Source: CAYSCZ01 sp964429655 (GTDB taxonomy: Bacteria; Bacteroidota; Bacteroidia; Cytophagales; Cyclobacteriaceae). Taken from it: a DNA stretch of 64,000 nucleotides. A program made the translations under genes and the position numbers. Below the pieces are notes generated by a model. It searched no databases and was not told the DNA's origin. It was given only the letters and a program-made list of their open reading frames with translations. Shown here piece after piece: positions 1-8,619 of the stretch. The stretch covers positions 62,001 to 126,000 of the forward strand of contig CAYSCZ010000002.1 in the NCBI GenBank assembly GCA_964429655.1, written 5' to 3'. Positions within the stretch are counted from its first letter, which is position 1; each line of letters opens with the position of its first letter.

Positions 1-1
1 C

Positions 2-1099
2 TCCTATAAAATCAGGGGTGCTTACAATAAAATATATGGCCTGGATCCTGAACAAAAGAGGAATGGGGTCGTGTGTGCCAGTGCAGGTAATCATGCACAG
101 GGCGTTGCATTGAGTTGCTATAAACTGGGAATCAAGGGTGTCATATTTATGCCTACTCCAACACCTTCCCAAAAAGTGGAGCAGGTAAAAATGTTTGGCA
201 AAGCGTGGATTGAGATAAAATTAGTAGGCGATACATTTGATGATGCTCAAGAACAGGCACTAAAGTTAAGTCAAGCCGAAGACATGGTGTTTATCCCTCC
301 TTTCAACGACGAAAAAGTCATTGAAGGACAGGCAACCATAGCTTTAGAAATCCTTGAGCAAACCAAAAGCAGTATCGACTATCTTTTCCTGCCAATCGGA
401 GGTGGAGGATTAGCGGCTGGAGTGACCAGTGTTTTTCAGCTCTTGAGCAGCCAAACAAATATTATTGGTGTTGAGCCTGCGGGCGCGCCTTCTATGAAGC
501 AGTCCATTGAAGCAGGCGAATTAGTTACCCTGGATAAAATTGATAAGTTCGTTGATGGAGCTTCTGTAAAACGTGTAGGGAATCTCAATTTACAGATATG
601 TAAGGATAATCTAGCGGAAGTCGCCACTGTTAAAGAGGGTAAGATTTGCTCCACCATGATTAAAATGTACAATCAAAGCGGCATCGTTTCTGAACCGGCC
701 GGAGCATTGTCAATAGCCGTCTTGGATGATTATAAAGAAGAGATCAAAGGAAAAAATGTGGTTTGTATCCTCTCCGGAGGCAATAATGATATCACCCGCA
801 CGGAAGAGATTAGGGAAAGGGCATTGCTTTATGAAGGCCTGAAACACTATTTTATCGTAAAATTCCCTCAAAGGGCCGGTGCTTTAAAAGAGTTCGTAGA
901 GCAGGTACTGGGTGAACATGATGACATTGTATATTTTGAATATCACAAGAAAAATAGCCGTGAAAAGGGCCCTGCACTTGTAGGCATAGAACTGAATGAC
1001 AGGGAAGACCTGGAGCCTATGATTTCAAGGATGAAATTAAAGAACTTTTATGGCGAATACTTAAATGACAAGCCAGACCTGCTATACTATTTGATTTAA
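2..1099 (+). CDS. ilvA: Threonine dehydratase (threonine ammonia-lyase), 5' end cut by window
   Basis: PLP enzyme that deaminates threonine to 2-oxobutyrate, the first step of isoleucine synthesis. The frame is open to the window edge. The first codons encode SYKIRGA, the motif whose lysine binds PLP, so the true start lies upstream and the GTG at 71 is internal. The phosphate-binding loop GGGGLAAG and the SGGNND segment of the catalytic domain are visible. The last ~85 residues (from HYFIVKFPQRAGALKEF) form one ACT-like regulatory domain, as in the shorter regulated form; E. coli IlvA carries two. It lies 20 nt before thrA on the same strand, so threonine synthesis and its use for isoleucine are probably coupled. 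A catabolic role cannot be excluded, but the ACT-like domain favours the biosynthetic form. Confidence 0.93.
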   Translation, partial: SYKIRGAYNKIYGLDPEQKRNGVVCASAGNHAQGVALSCYKLGIKGVIFMPTPTPSQKVEQVKMFGKAWIEIKLVGDTFDDAQEQALKLSQAEDMVFIPPFNDEKVIEGQATIALEILEQTKSSIDYLFLPIGGGGLAAGVTSVFQLLSSQTNIIGVEPAGAPSMKQSIEAGELVTLDKIDKFVDGASVKRVGNLNLQICKDNLAEVATVKEGKICSTMIKMYNQSGIVSEPAGALSIAVLDDYKEEIKGKNVVCILSGGNNDITRTEEIRERALLYEGLKHYFIVKFPQRAGALKEFVEQVLGEHDDIVYFEYHKKNSREKGPALVGIELNDREDLEPMISRMKLKNFYGEYLNDKPDLLYYLI

Positions 1100-1119
1100 T
1101 AATTTTTAAAAACCAAGAA

Positions 1120-3564
1120 ATGAAGGTCTTAAAATTTGGAGGAACCTCAGTTGGTTCTGTGGAGAGCATACGGGAAATTCAAAGTATCATAAAACCAATA
1201 TTACAAAAAGATCGCTTAGTGGTGGTTGTGTCAGCAATGAAAGGGGTAACCGATAAGCTGGTCAATGCCTCAAAAAAAGCAGCTACGGGTGATGAGGGCT
1301 ACAAGAGCATTTTAATCGAAATTGAAAAGCTGCATTTAAATACGGTTAAAGCCTTAATACCTATTAAAGCGCAGAGCGAAATCCTGAGCCAGGTTAAAAT
1401 TTATTCTAACCAAATTGAAGACATCTGTAAAGGGATTTTTTACATACAGGAGCTAACCCCAAAATCCAGTGACCTGGTCACCAGCTATGGGGAAATTATT
1501 TCATCCTATCTGATCGCTGAATTTTTCAAACAGTCTTTCACGTGTGAACTCATTGACAGCCGGGAACTGATAAAAACCGATGATAACTACGGCAAAGGAA
1601 ACGTTGATTTCGATTCGAGTGAAGCATCAATAAAATTTCGTTTTAAAGATCAACCTCCACTAACAGTTTGTCCGGGATACATTGCCTCCTCTCCTAAAGG
1701 GGACGTGGTTACCCTTGGCAGGGGAGGTTCAGATTATACCGCCGCTATCCTGGCCAAACTTCTTGATGCAGATGAACTGCAAATATGGACCGATGTTAGT
1801 GGCATGATGACTGCAGACCCCAGAATGGTGAGCCAGGCACACCCTATAGCAGGGATTAGCTATGAGGAGGCCATGGAATTATCGCATTTTGGGGCAAAGG
1901 TTATTTACCCGCCTACCATTCAGCCGGTCTTAGAAAGAAATATTCCGATCAGGATAAAAAACACTTTTGCGCCTAATGATAAAGGGACAATTATTTCAAA
2001 GGATGAAAATAATGGTAAAGACATTAAAGGCCTCTCATCGATAAATAATATCGCTCTGATCAACTTATCAGGTAGTGGTATGGTTGGTGTGCCAGACTTC
2101 TCCCATCGTTTATTTGAAGCATTATCTAAAGAAAATATCAACGTGATCTTAATCACCCAGGCATCTTCTGAACATTCCATCTGTGTGGGTATTGCAGAAT
2201 CTGATGTTGAAAAAGCCATGCAATCCATTGAGAAAATATTTGCCTATGAATTGCAACGACACCAAATTAATTGTGTAGAAGTTGAGGGGGGCTTGTCGAT
2301 TATTGCCCTGGTGGGATCTAAAATGAGAAACCAAATTGGTGTAAGCGGTCAATTATTCAATGTGCTGGCAAAAAACGGGATAAATATCAAAGCGATATCA
2401 CAAGGTTCAACAGAAAGGAATATTTCAGTGGTTATCGAAGAAAAAAATCTTAGAAAATCACTAAATAGCTTACATGAAAGTTTCTTTTTATCAGAGGTGA
2501 AACGCATGAACATTTTTGTCATCGGAGTGGGTAACGTTGGATCTGCCCTTCTTGGACAAATTAACCAACAAAATGAATTCCTGTTGAACAATTACAACAT
2601 TCATCTAAGGGTGGTCGGTATCGCCAATAGTAAGAAGATGTATTTTGATCAGAGTGGTATAGACCTTGACCAATGGAAAACATTACTCGCCTCCGGGCAA
2701 AGTTTTACACCCCCTAAGTTTCTTACCGCTATGAAAGATGCCAACCTTCGTAATAGCATTTTCATTGATAACACCGCTTCGAAACAAATTTCAGACCTCT
2801 ATCTTGAGATACTTAAAGGCAGTATTTCTATTGTTACCCCAAACAAACTGGCCTGCACTGAAAGCTATGATCATTACAAGCAGCTTAAGCGCCACACTAA
2901 AAAGTATAAAGCGCATTTCTACTATGAATCCAATGTTGGTGCAGGATTACCAATCATCAACACACTTAATGACCTTATAAAAAGCGGGGACAAAGTGAAC
3001 GAAATAGAGGCGGTGTTATCTGGTAGTATCAACTTTATCTTTAATCATTATAATGGCACCATTTCGTTCAGCGAGATTGTAAGAAAAGCAAAAACGGAAG
3101 GTTATACCGAACCGGACCCCAGGGAAGACCTTAGTGGAGCGGATGTGAGAAGAAAAATATTGCTTTTAGTGCGTGAAAGTGGATATCCTTTAGAGTTTGG
3201 TGAGATAGAACATGAAGACTTCATCCCTAAGGAGTGCATGGAAGCTAATGATACAGAAGTTTTCTTCAATAAGTTGTTGGACAATGAAGACCACTTTAAG
3301 AAAATATTCAAGGCGGCTCATGAGCAATCACTAAAACTGAAATTTGTAGCTTCTTACAAAAAGGGCAAATCCCAAAGTAAGTTGGTGGGTGTATCTTCTG
3401 ATCACCCATTTTACCACCTTGAAGGAAAAGACAACATCGTGCTACTAAAAACAGACCGGTATGTTGACCAACCACTAGTGATAAAAGGTGCCGGTGCAGG
3501 TAAGGAAGTTACCGCTTCCGGTATATTTGCTGATGTGATGCGAATCGCTAATGCCAATGAATAA
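1120..3564 (+). CDS. thrA: Bifunctional aspartokinase / homoserine dehydrogenase
   Basis: Catalyses the first and third steps of the aspartate pathway to threonine: phosphorylation of aspartate and NAD(P)H-dependent reduction of aspartate semialdehyde. At 814 residues it is close to the 820 of E. coli ThrA. The kinase domain begins with KFGGTSVG (residues 5-12) and includes the GRGGSDYTA segment. Two ACT-type regulatory modules lie at about residues 310-455 (VALVGSKMRNQIGVSG in the second). The dehydrogenase starts near residue 463 with the Rossmann motif IGVGNVGSALL and includes SGSINFIFN. The ATG at 1120 directly precedes the kinase motif. Its end overlaps thrB by 14 nt, which implies translational coupling. 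Threonine feedback is likely from the ACT domains but is an inference. Confidence 0.97.
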   Translation: MKVLKFGGTSVGSVESIREIQSIIKPILQKDRLVVVVSAMKGVTDKLVNASKKAATGDEGYKSILIEIEKLHLNTVKALIPIKAQSEILSQVKIYSNQIEDICKGIFYIQELTPKSSDLVTSYGEIISSYLIAEFFKQSFTCELIDSRELIKTDDNYGKGNVDFDSSEASIKFRFKDQPPLTVCPGYIASSPKGDVVTLGRGGSDYTAAILAKLLDADELQIWTDVSGMMTADPRMVSQAHPIAGISYEEAMELSHFGAKVIYPPTIQPVLERNIPIRIKNTFAPNDKGTIISKDENNGKDIKGLSSINNIALINLSGSGMVGVPDFSHRLFEALSKENINVILITQASSEHSICVGIAESDVEKAMQSIEKIFAYELQRHQINCVEVEGGLSIIALVGSKMRNQIGVSGQLFNVLAKNGINIKAISQGSTERNISVVIEEKNLRKSLNSLHESFFLSEVKRMNIFVIGVGNVGSALLGQINQQNEFLLNNYNIHLRVVGIANSKKMYFDQSGIDLDQWKTLLASGQSFTPPKFLTAMKDANLRNSIFIDNTASKQISDLYLEILKGSISIVTPNKLACTESYDHYKQLKRHTKKYKAHFYYESNVGAGLPIINTLNDLIKSGDKVNEIEAVLSGSINFIFNHYNGTISFSEIVRKAKTEGYTEPDPREDLSGADVRRKILLLVRESGYPLEFGEIEHEDFIPKECMEANDTEVFFNKLLDNEDHFKKIFKAAHEQSLKLKFVASYKKGKSQSKLVGVSSDHPFYHLEGKDNIVLLKTDRYVDQPLVIKGAGAGKEVTASGIFADVMRIANANE

Positions 3565-4504
3565 AATAACAGTTTTCGCCCCCTCTACAGTAGCAAACGT
3601 AGGCTGTGGGTATGACATCATGGGCTTTGCACTGGAGAAAGTGGGCGACTTAATAACCATCGAAAAGAATAACAACGCTGAGTTAAAGATTAGGGATATT
3701 TTGGGATGTGAAGGCCTACCCTATGAACCTGATAAAAATGTGGCTACCGTAGCCATCAAAGCCTTATTGGATGACCTTAACTTATCCCGTGGATATGATG
3801 TAACCATACAAAAAAAGATGAACCCGGGTAGTGGCTTAGGATCCAGTGCATCCAGCGCCGCAGGAGCTGTATTCGCTGTAAATGCCTTACTAGAAGAGCC
3901 TTTAAAAAAAGAAAAACTTATTCCTTATGCCATGGAAGGAGAGCGGGTAGCCTCCGAGCATGCGCATGCAGATAATGTAGCGCCGGCGATTTTGGGTGGG
4001 TTCACCATCATACGCAGCTATGATCCCCTGGATATTATCTCCATTAAATACCCTGAAGAACTTAAGGTTTTAATCATCTATCCTTTGATTGAGATAAAAA
4101 CATCTTCGGCAAAGCGCATCCTTCGACAGCAGCTTGAACTCAAAACAGCCATCAAGCAATGGGGAAATGTTGCAGCACTAACTGCGGGCCTCATCAACAA
4201 TGACTATGATCTGATCAAAAAATCCATCAATGATTATGTGGCAGAACCTTACCGGTCAATCTTGATCCCATTGTATGATGAAGCCAAAAAGGTTGCCCTG
4301 GATAATCGTGCACTGGGGTATAACATCTCCGGTTCAGGACCTAGTATGTTCTCTTTTTGTCAGTCTGTAGAAGAGGCTGAGGTCATAGAATCAAAGATCA
4401 TAAACCTTTATAAAGATCATTTGATTGATTGCAAGTCATTGATCTCCCCGATCAATCCCCGAGGTACAGAAATCATCAGCCAACATGAAGTTTTACAGCA
4501 CTAA
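3551..4504 (+). CDS. thrB: Homoserine kinase
   Basis: GHMP-family kinase that phosphorylates homoserine to O-phosphohomoserine, the substrate of threonine synthase. The ATP-binding glycine/serine loop PGSGLGSSASSAAGA lies near residues 91-105 and the C-terminal GHMP motif NISGSGPSMFSF near residue 257. Length (317 residues) is normal for the family. An ATG at 3551 overlaps the end of thrA by 14 nt; a second in-frame ATG at 3557 (MNKITVFAPS) is an equally possible start and would remove two residues. The 3' end overlaps thrC by 20 nt, so the thrABC genes form one tightly coupled transcript. Confidence 0.96.
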   Translation: MPMNKITVFAPSTVANVGCGYDIMGFALEKVGDLITIEKNNNAELKIRDILGCEGLPYEPDKNVATVAIKALLDDLNLSRGYDVTIQKKMNPGSGLGSSASSAAGAVFAVNALLEEPLKKEKLIPYAMEGERVASEHAHADNVAPAILGGFTIIRSYDPLDIISIKYPEELKVLIIYPLIEIKTSSAKRILRQQLELKTAIKQWGNVAALTAGLINNDYDLIKKSINDYVAEPYRSILIPLYDEAKKVALDNRALGYNISGSGPSMFSFCQSVEEAEVIESKIINLYKDHLIDCKSLISPINPRGTEIISQHEVLQH

Positions 4505-5786
4505 CAGCCCTGATCAATCTGTAAGCTTTCGCGAGGCAGTATTAAAAGGACTGCCGCAGGACAATGGCCTTTACATGCCTCTGGAAGTACCGGTATTTGA
4601 TTCTAGGTTTTGGGAACAGCTCAGTAGTATATCCTTACAGGTCCTGGCTTTCAAAGTCCTCAAACCATATTGCCATCAGGACATTGATGATGAATCGCTT
4701 AAAGAGATTGTTGTTCAAACTTTTTCATTTGATATCCCACTCATTCAAGTACATGATAATATATACAGTCTGGAGCTATTCCATGGTCCTACCATGGCTT
4801 TTAAAGATGTGGGGGCCGGTTTCCTGGCACGGTGCATTGGTCATTTCGCCAAAGGAGGTAATACAAGGACGGTGGTGTTGGTAGCTACCTCCGGGGATAC
4901 GGGAGGAGCAGTGGCTAATGGATTTTGTGAGGTTGAAAATACTGAGGTAGTGATCCTTTATCCGAAAGGTAAGGTCAGCAATATCCAGGAATCGCAGTTT
5001 ACCACACTGGGTAAAAATATCCATGCCTTAAGAATAGATGGAACATTTGACGACTGCCAAAAGCTGGTGAAGGCAGCCTTCCTTGACCATAGCCTCTGTC
5101 AAAAAATCAATCTAACCTCTGCCAATTCCATAAACATTGCACGGCTAATACCACAATCGGTTTATTACTATTGGGCCATTGCTCAACTGGGAGCTATTAA
5201 TCCGAAGCTATTTATCTCTGTACCCAGTGGTAACCTCGGCAACCTGACTGCCGGTTTGATTGCTAAACATTCAGGCTTACCTGTGCTAAAGTTTATCTCA
5301 GCGACCAATAGCAATGACACTTTCCCGAAATTCCTTCACACCGGTGATTTCACTAGTAAAAAGTCGGTGACTACCATCTCCAATGCGATGGATGTTGGCA
5401 ATCCAAGCAATTTTTTAAGGATAAAGGACCTTTACAGGAATGATAAACATTCAATCCATAAAGACCTGATGGGATTTGCATTTTCTGATGACCAAACGCG
5501 GTCGTGCCTGAAAGAAATTTACGAACATTATAATTATCTCCAGGATCCCCATGGAGCGGTTGGTTATCTTGGCTTGCAAAGTGCCGGCATGACGACTAAT
5601 AGCACCGGTATATTCCTGGAAACTGCTCATCCGGCAAAATTTCTGGAATCCGTAGAGCCAACCATTGGCCAAAAGGTAGATATTCCTCACCAACTCAGTC
5701 AAGCCATCGATAAACCTAAAAAGTATGAAGACCTGGATAATACCCTGAATGCTTTAAAGGCATGGTTAATGGATTGTTTAATTTAA
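4485..5786 (+). CDS. thrC: Threonine synthase
   Basis: PLP-dependent enzyme that converts O-phosphohomoserine to threonine, the last step of the pathway encoded by this operon. The PLP lysine is K107 in HGPTMAFKDVGAGF, and the phosphate-binding segment VATSGDTGGAVANGF follows. Its 433 residues match the E. coli-type family (428). The ATG at 4485 lies inside the thrB coding sequence. It is the last gene of the run. The complex palindrome at 5797-5965 follows ten bases after the stop and may act as the transcript end. Confidence 0.96.
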   Translation: MKFYSTNSPDQSVSFREAVLKGLPQDNGLYMPLEVPVFDSRFWEQLSSISLQVLAFKVLKPYCHQDIDDESLKEIVVQTFSFDIPLIQVHDNIYSLELFHGPTMAFKDVGAGFLARCIGHFAKGGNTRTVVLVATSGDTGGAVANGFCEVENTEVVILYPKGKVSNIQESQFTTLGKNIHALRIDGTFDDCQKLVKAAFLDHSLCQKINLTSANSINIARLIPQSVYYYWAIAQLGAINPKLFISVPSGNLGNLTAGLIAKHSGLPVLKFISATNSNDTFPKFLHTGDFTSKKSVTTISNAMDVGNPSNFLRIKDLYRNDKHSIHKDLMGFAFSDDQTRSCLKEIYEHYNYLQDPHGAVGYLGLQSAGMTTNSTGIFLETAHPAKFLESVEPTIGQKVDIPHQLSQAIDKPKKYEDLDNTLNALKAWLMDCLI

Positions 5787-5796
5787 TGATTTACTA

Positions 5797-5965
5797 AGCC
5801 CAGATTTGTCATTAGACTTTCTATTACATGGTTAAATCACTTCAAATCAGACACTTAACATGTTATTGGCTCGTCACCATAGCGATGCTATGCCTCCTCG
5901 ACCTAAGTGCCTGATTTTTTGGGCTTTAACCCTTCATGACAAAATTCCAATGACAAATCTGGGCT
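5797..5965. repeat. 169-bp nested imperfect palindrome with exact 17-bp terminal inverted repeats
   Basis: The ends are exact inverted copies of AGCCCAGATTTGTCATT (5797-5813 and 5949-5965). Inside them is a second pair, AAATCAGACACTTA (5844-5857), against the complement of 5904-5917 with one mismatch. The centre is a perfect small hairpin, CATAGCGATGCTATG (5878-5892). GTTAAA/TTTAAC also pair between the arms. The whole unit can fold as one long interrupted hairpin and fills most of the 256-bp gap between convergent thrC and aroA. No coding frame or obvious target duplication is seen. It may be a MITE/REP-like repeat or a bidirectional transcription stop; copy number cannot be judged from one window. 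Confidence 0.8.
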
Positions 5966-6042
5966 AAACACTCTTTGAATATTAATATTTCAGATAAGTC
6001 TAAAAATCAAAAACAAACAAATTAACGATCTGCATTTCCATA

Positions 6043-7269
6043 TTACAAGATTGCCAGACCTATTCGGGATAGATGCTCCCAGAAGTTAGGGTAGGATTTT
6101 TTAACTACATCAGGATCTTCGATTTTTATTGGGGTTAGTAAGGATAGAGGCGCTAAGGCCATTGCCATGCGATGATCTTCATACGTTTGAAAAGATAACC
6201 CCTGCAGGTTTAAGGATATTGGGGGAGCCAACTCCCAGTGGTGGCTATCCTTCTCGATTAAATCAGCCCCTAATTTGAACAACTCATTTTTTAAAGCAGT
6301 TATTCGATCGGTTTCTTTGATCTTAAGACTTTCAAGACCGGTCATACTAAGTTTTACTTTTTTAGCCGCAGCAACTGAAACCACTGTTTGTGCTAAATCT
6401 GGACATTCTCTGAAATCAAGCGCCAAATGATCCAAAATGGTGCCTTTTTTTTTCAATAGTACACCCCCCTTTTTAAAATCAGTGGATACACCCATAGAAT
6501 CCATAATCTTATAGATAGCCTGATCCCCCTGGTAAGACTTTTCACTCAATCCCTTTAACGTTATTTCCGCATCATTGGAAAGCGCAACTATGCTATACCA
6601 GTAGCTTGCACCGGACCAGTCAGCTTCTACTGTATATTCCGCTGATTTATACTTCTGAGGCTGAACATTAATTATCCGCTCATCAAGCCAACTATGATCC
6701 ACACCAAAGTGCTTCATCAGTGACAAAGTCATTTTGATATATGGCAAGCTGAATATCTCCTCTGTCAACTTTATGGTTAAACCCATCTCAAGACATGGCG
6801 CTATCATCAAAAGTGCTGAAATATACTGGCTACTGACATTTCCTGGTATGGAGATAGTATCAATCTTTTGCTCTTCAATCGCATATATCCGTATGGGGGG
6901 AAAGCCTTCCTTTTCAAGGTATTCTATTTTTGCACCAATGGCAGTCAAAGCTTCAACCAGTAATCGGATAGGCCTTTGTTTCATCCTTTCAGTACCCGTG
7001 AGCACGTGTCCATTTCCTTTGAGTGACAGATAGGCCGTTAGAAATCTCATGGTAGTACCGGCATCCAGTACATCAAGTTCAAGCTTAGTAGAATTCAATA
7101 GCCGGATCAATGTTTGGGTATCGCGGGCTTGTGATAAATTTTTTATCCTGGAATTTTCTTCTCCTAATGCATTGATTATCAGTACCCTGTTACTTTCACT
7201 TTTGGATGCATTCAAACTTATAGCCTGATTTTTAATGTTTACAGGTGCACTAAGGGAAATTATTTTCAT
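6043..7269 (-). CDS. aroA: 3-phosphoshikimate 1-carboxyvinyltransferase (EPSP synthase)
   Basis: Transfers enolpyruvyl from PEP to shikimate-3-phosphate, the sixth step of the shikimate pathway to aromatic amino acids. Recognisable segments are NASKSESNR (residues 20-28, with the PEP/S3P-binding lysine and arginine), DAGTTMRF (69-76), TERMKQRPI (93-101) and the C-terminal DHRMAMALAPL. At 408 residues it is slightly shorter than E. coli AroA (427), mostly through loop differences. The ATG at 7269 is followed directly by the first beta strand. It is on the same strand as aroB, 223 bp away, with a possible small gene on the opposite strand between them. No clear promoter motif is visible upstream. 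Confidence 0.95.
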   Translation of the reverse strand: MKIISLSAPVNIKNQAISLNASKSESNRVLIINALGEENSRIKNLSQARDTQTLIRLLNSTKLELDVLDAGTTMRFLTAYLSLKGNGHVLTGTERMKQRPIRLLVEALTAIGAKIEYLEKEGFPPIRIYAIEEQKIDTISIPGNVSSQYISALLMIAPCLEMGLTIKLTEEIFSLPYIKMTLSLMKHFGVDHSWLDERIINVQPQKYKSAEYTVEADWSGASYWYSIVALSNDAEITLKGLSEKSYQGDQAIYKIMDSMGVSTDFKKGGVLLKKKGTILDHLALDFRECPDLAQTVVSVAAAKKVKLSMTGLESLKIKETDRITALKNELFKLGADLIEKDSHHWELAPPISLNLQGLSFQTYEDHRMAMALAPLSLLTPIKIEDPDVVKKSYPNFWEHLSRIGLAIL

Positions 7270-7343
7270 GCTCTATCAAATCATTAAAGCTATTTCTTTC
7301 GTTTATAAAATACATTATCACTTTCAACCGCAATCAATTTGCC

Positions 7344-7496
7344 ATGGTAATTAAAAGGTCATTACTATTCATAATTTTAGGTCTAATAACTGGTTTTACC
7401 ACGATTATACTCACTTTTCTAAACAGTATTTTCAAAAGCAAAAAGACTGAAAACACTAAAAACAGATACCCTGGCAAAGACCATATGTTTGTCTAA
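7344..7496 (+). CDS. Possible small single-span membrane protein (50 aa)
   Basis: An ATG-initiated frame between aroA and aroB on the opposite strand. It encodes 50 residues: a short basic start (MVIKRS), a hydrophobic stretch at about residues 6-27 (LLFIILGLITGFTTIILTFL) that fits one membrane helix, and a basic, polar tail. The last four bases overlap the 3' end of aroB, which is convergent. No known family is recognised and no consensus promoter or ribosome-binding site is evident. Support comes only from its position in an otherwise empty gap and its membrane-helix pattern; it could be a chance frame in AT-rich DNA. Confidence 0.4.
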   Translation: MVIKRSLLFIILGLITGFTTIILTFLNSIFKSKKTENTKNRYPGKDHMFV

Positions 7497-8542
7497 ACAT
7501 TAACATTAGTGTCCAGCTGATTCAAATAAATTAATGATTGCTCGATTTCCTTCGGCTGAACCTCAATATTATAATCGCATCTTCCTGGTTCGATGAGTAG
7601 GCTCATGCGAATTTGATTTGATTGATTCTTTTTGTCCTGTTTCATCAAATCGATCAAATGACCAAAATGAGAAGAATCAATGGTTTTATGATCAAAAATA
7701 ACAAGTAAGTAATTGGTTATGGTTTGTAAACTCTGTTCAGTTAGACCACATAATTGTTTTGATAGATAAGCTTCACAGATCATTCCCAATGCTATTGCCT
7801 CCCCATGTAACAATCTTTTTTCCTTGCCTTCCAGAAAAAATGTTTCTATAGCGTGGCCAACCGTATGTCCAAAATTTAAAATTTTTCTTAATCCCCCCTC
7901 CACCGGATCTTGTCCCACAATCTTTTCTTTTATAGCCACAGAGGCCGGAATAAGTGCGCTGAAATCTAATGCTTTCCAATTAACTGACCCAAGCAGCTTT
8001 TGCCATTGATGCACATCATGGATTAAAGCATGCTTAATTAACTCGGCAAAACCTGACTTAAGCTCCCTTTCCCCTAAAGTATTTAAAAACCCCGGGTCAA
8101 TTAACACATAGTTTGGATCCCTGAATAATCCAATATGGTTTTTATATCCTTTGAAATCAATGCCCAGTTTACCGCCAACGCTGGCATCAACTTGTGAGAG
8201 TAGTGTTGTTGGTATGTTAATAAAATCAATACCCCTTTTAAAAGTGGAAGCACAAAATCCACCCATATCTCCAATTACCCCTCCACCGAGATTGATAAGT
8301 AATGATTTTCTATCAAATCTATAAGCAGTCAGAGCCTCCCAAATCTCCATGCAGGTGTGTATATTTTTATTTTCCTCACCACTCTTGATCTGTATTTCAG
8401 TATAGTTATCCACATATTTTGATATCCTAGGTAGACAATATTTTTTAGTATTTTCATCCACCAATATTCCAAGCTGTGAATATGAAAATTGAATTTTTCT
8501 TAGAGAAGTCTCTAAATCTTCATAAATAACACCTTCAAGCAT
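7493..8542 (-). CDS. aroB: 3-dehydroquinate synthase
   Basis: NAD- and metal-dependent cyclisation of DAHP to 3-dehydroquinate, the second shikimate-pathway step. The nucleotide-binding region GGGVIGDMGGFCAST and the following PTTLLSQVDASVGGK segment are diagnostic. Metal-ligand regions are visible around ELIKHALIHD and FGHTVGHAIE. The frame extends to a TTG at 8545, but the ATG one codon later (8542) is the better start and gives 349 residues, normal for the family. It diverges from the proline dehydrogenase gene across a 77-bp gap and shares the minus strand with aroA. Confidence 0.95.
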   Translation of the reverse strand: MLEGVIYEDLETSLRKIQFSYSQLGILVDENTKKYCLPRISKYVDNYTEIQIKSGEENKNIHTCMEIWEALTAYRFDRKSLLINLGGGVIGDMGGFCASTFKRGIDFINIPTTLLSQVDASVGGKLGIDFKGYKNHIGLFRDPNYVLIDPGFLNTLGERELKSGFAELIKHALIHDVHQWQKLLGSVNWKALDFSALIPASVAIKEKIVGQDPVEGGLRKILNFGHTVGHAIETFFLEGKEKRLLHGEAIALGMICEAYLSKQLCGLTEQSLQTITNYLLVIFDHKTIDSSHFGHLIDLMKQDKKNQSNQIRMSLLIEPGRCDYNIEVQPKEIEQSLIYLNQLDTNVNV

Positions 8543-8619
8543 CAAACAAAATTTATCAAATTATTGGTATGATTATCTTTACAATTTTAAGTAAACAACA
8601 TTAATCAACGATAGATTTA

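Noticed and set aside
71..73. GTG as the start of ilvA
   Set aside because: The frame is open to the window edge and the PLP-lysine motif lies upstream of this codon.
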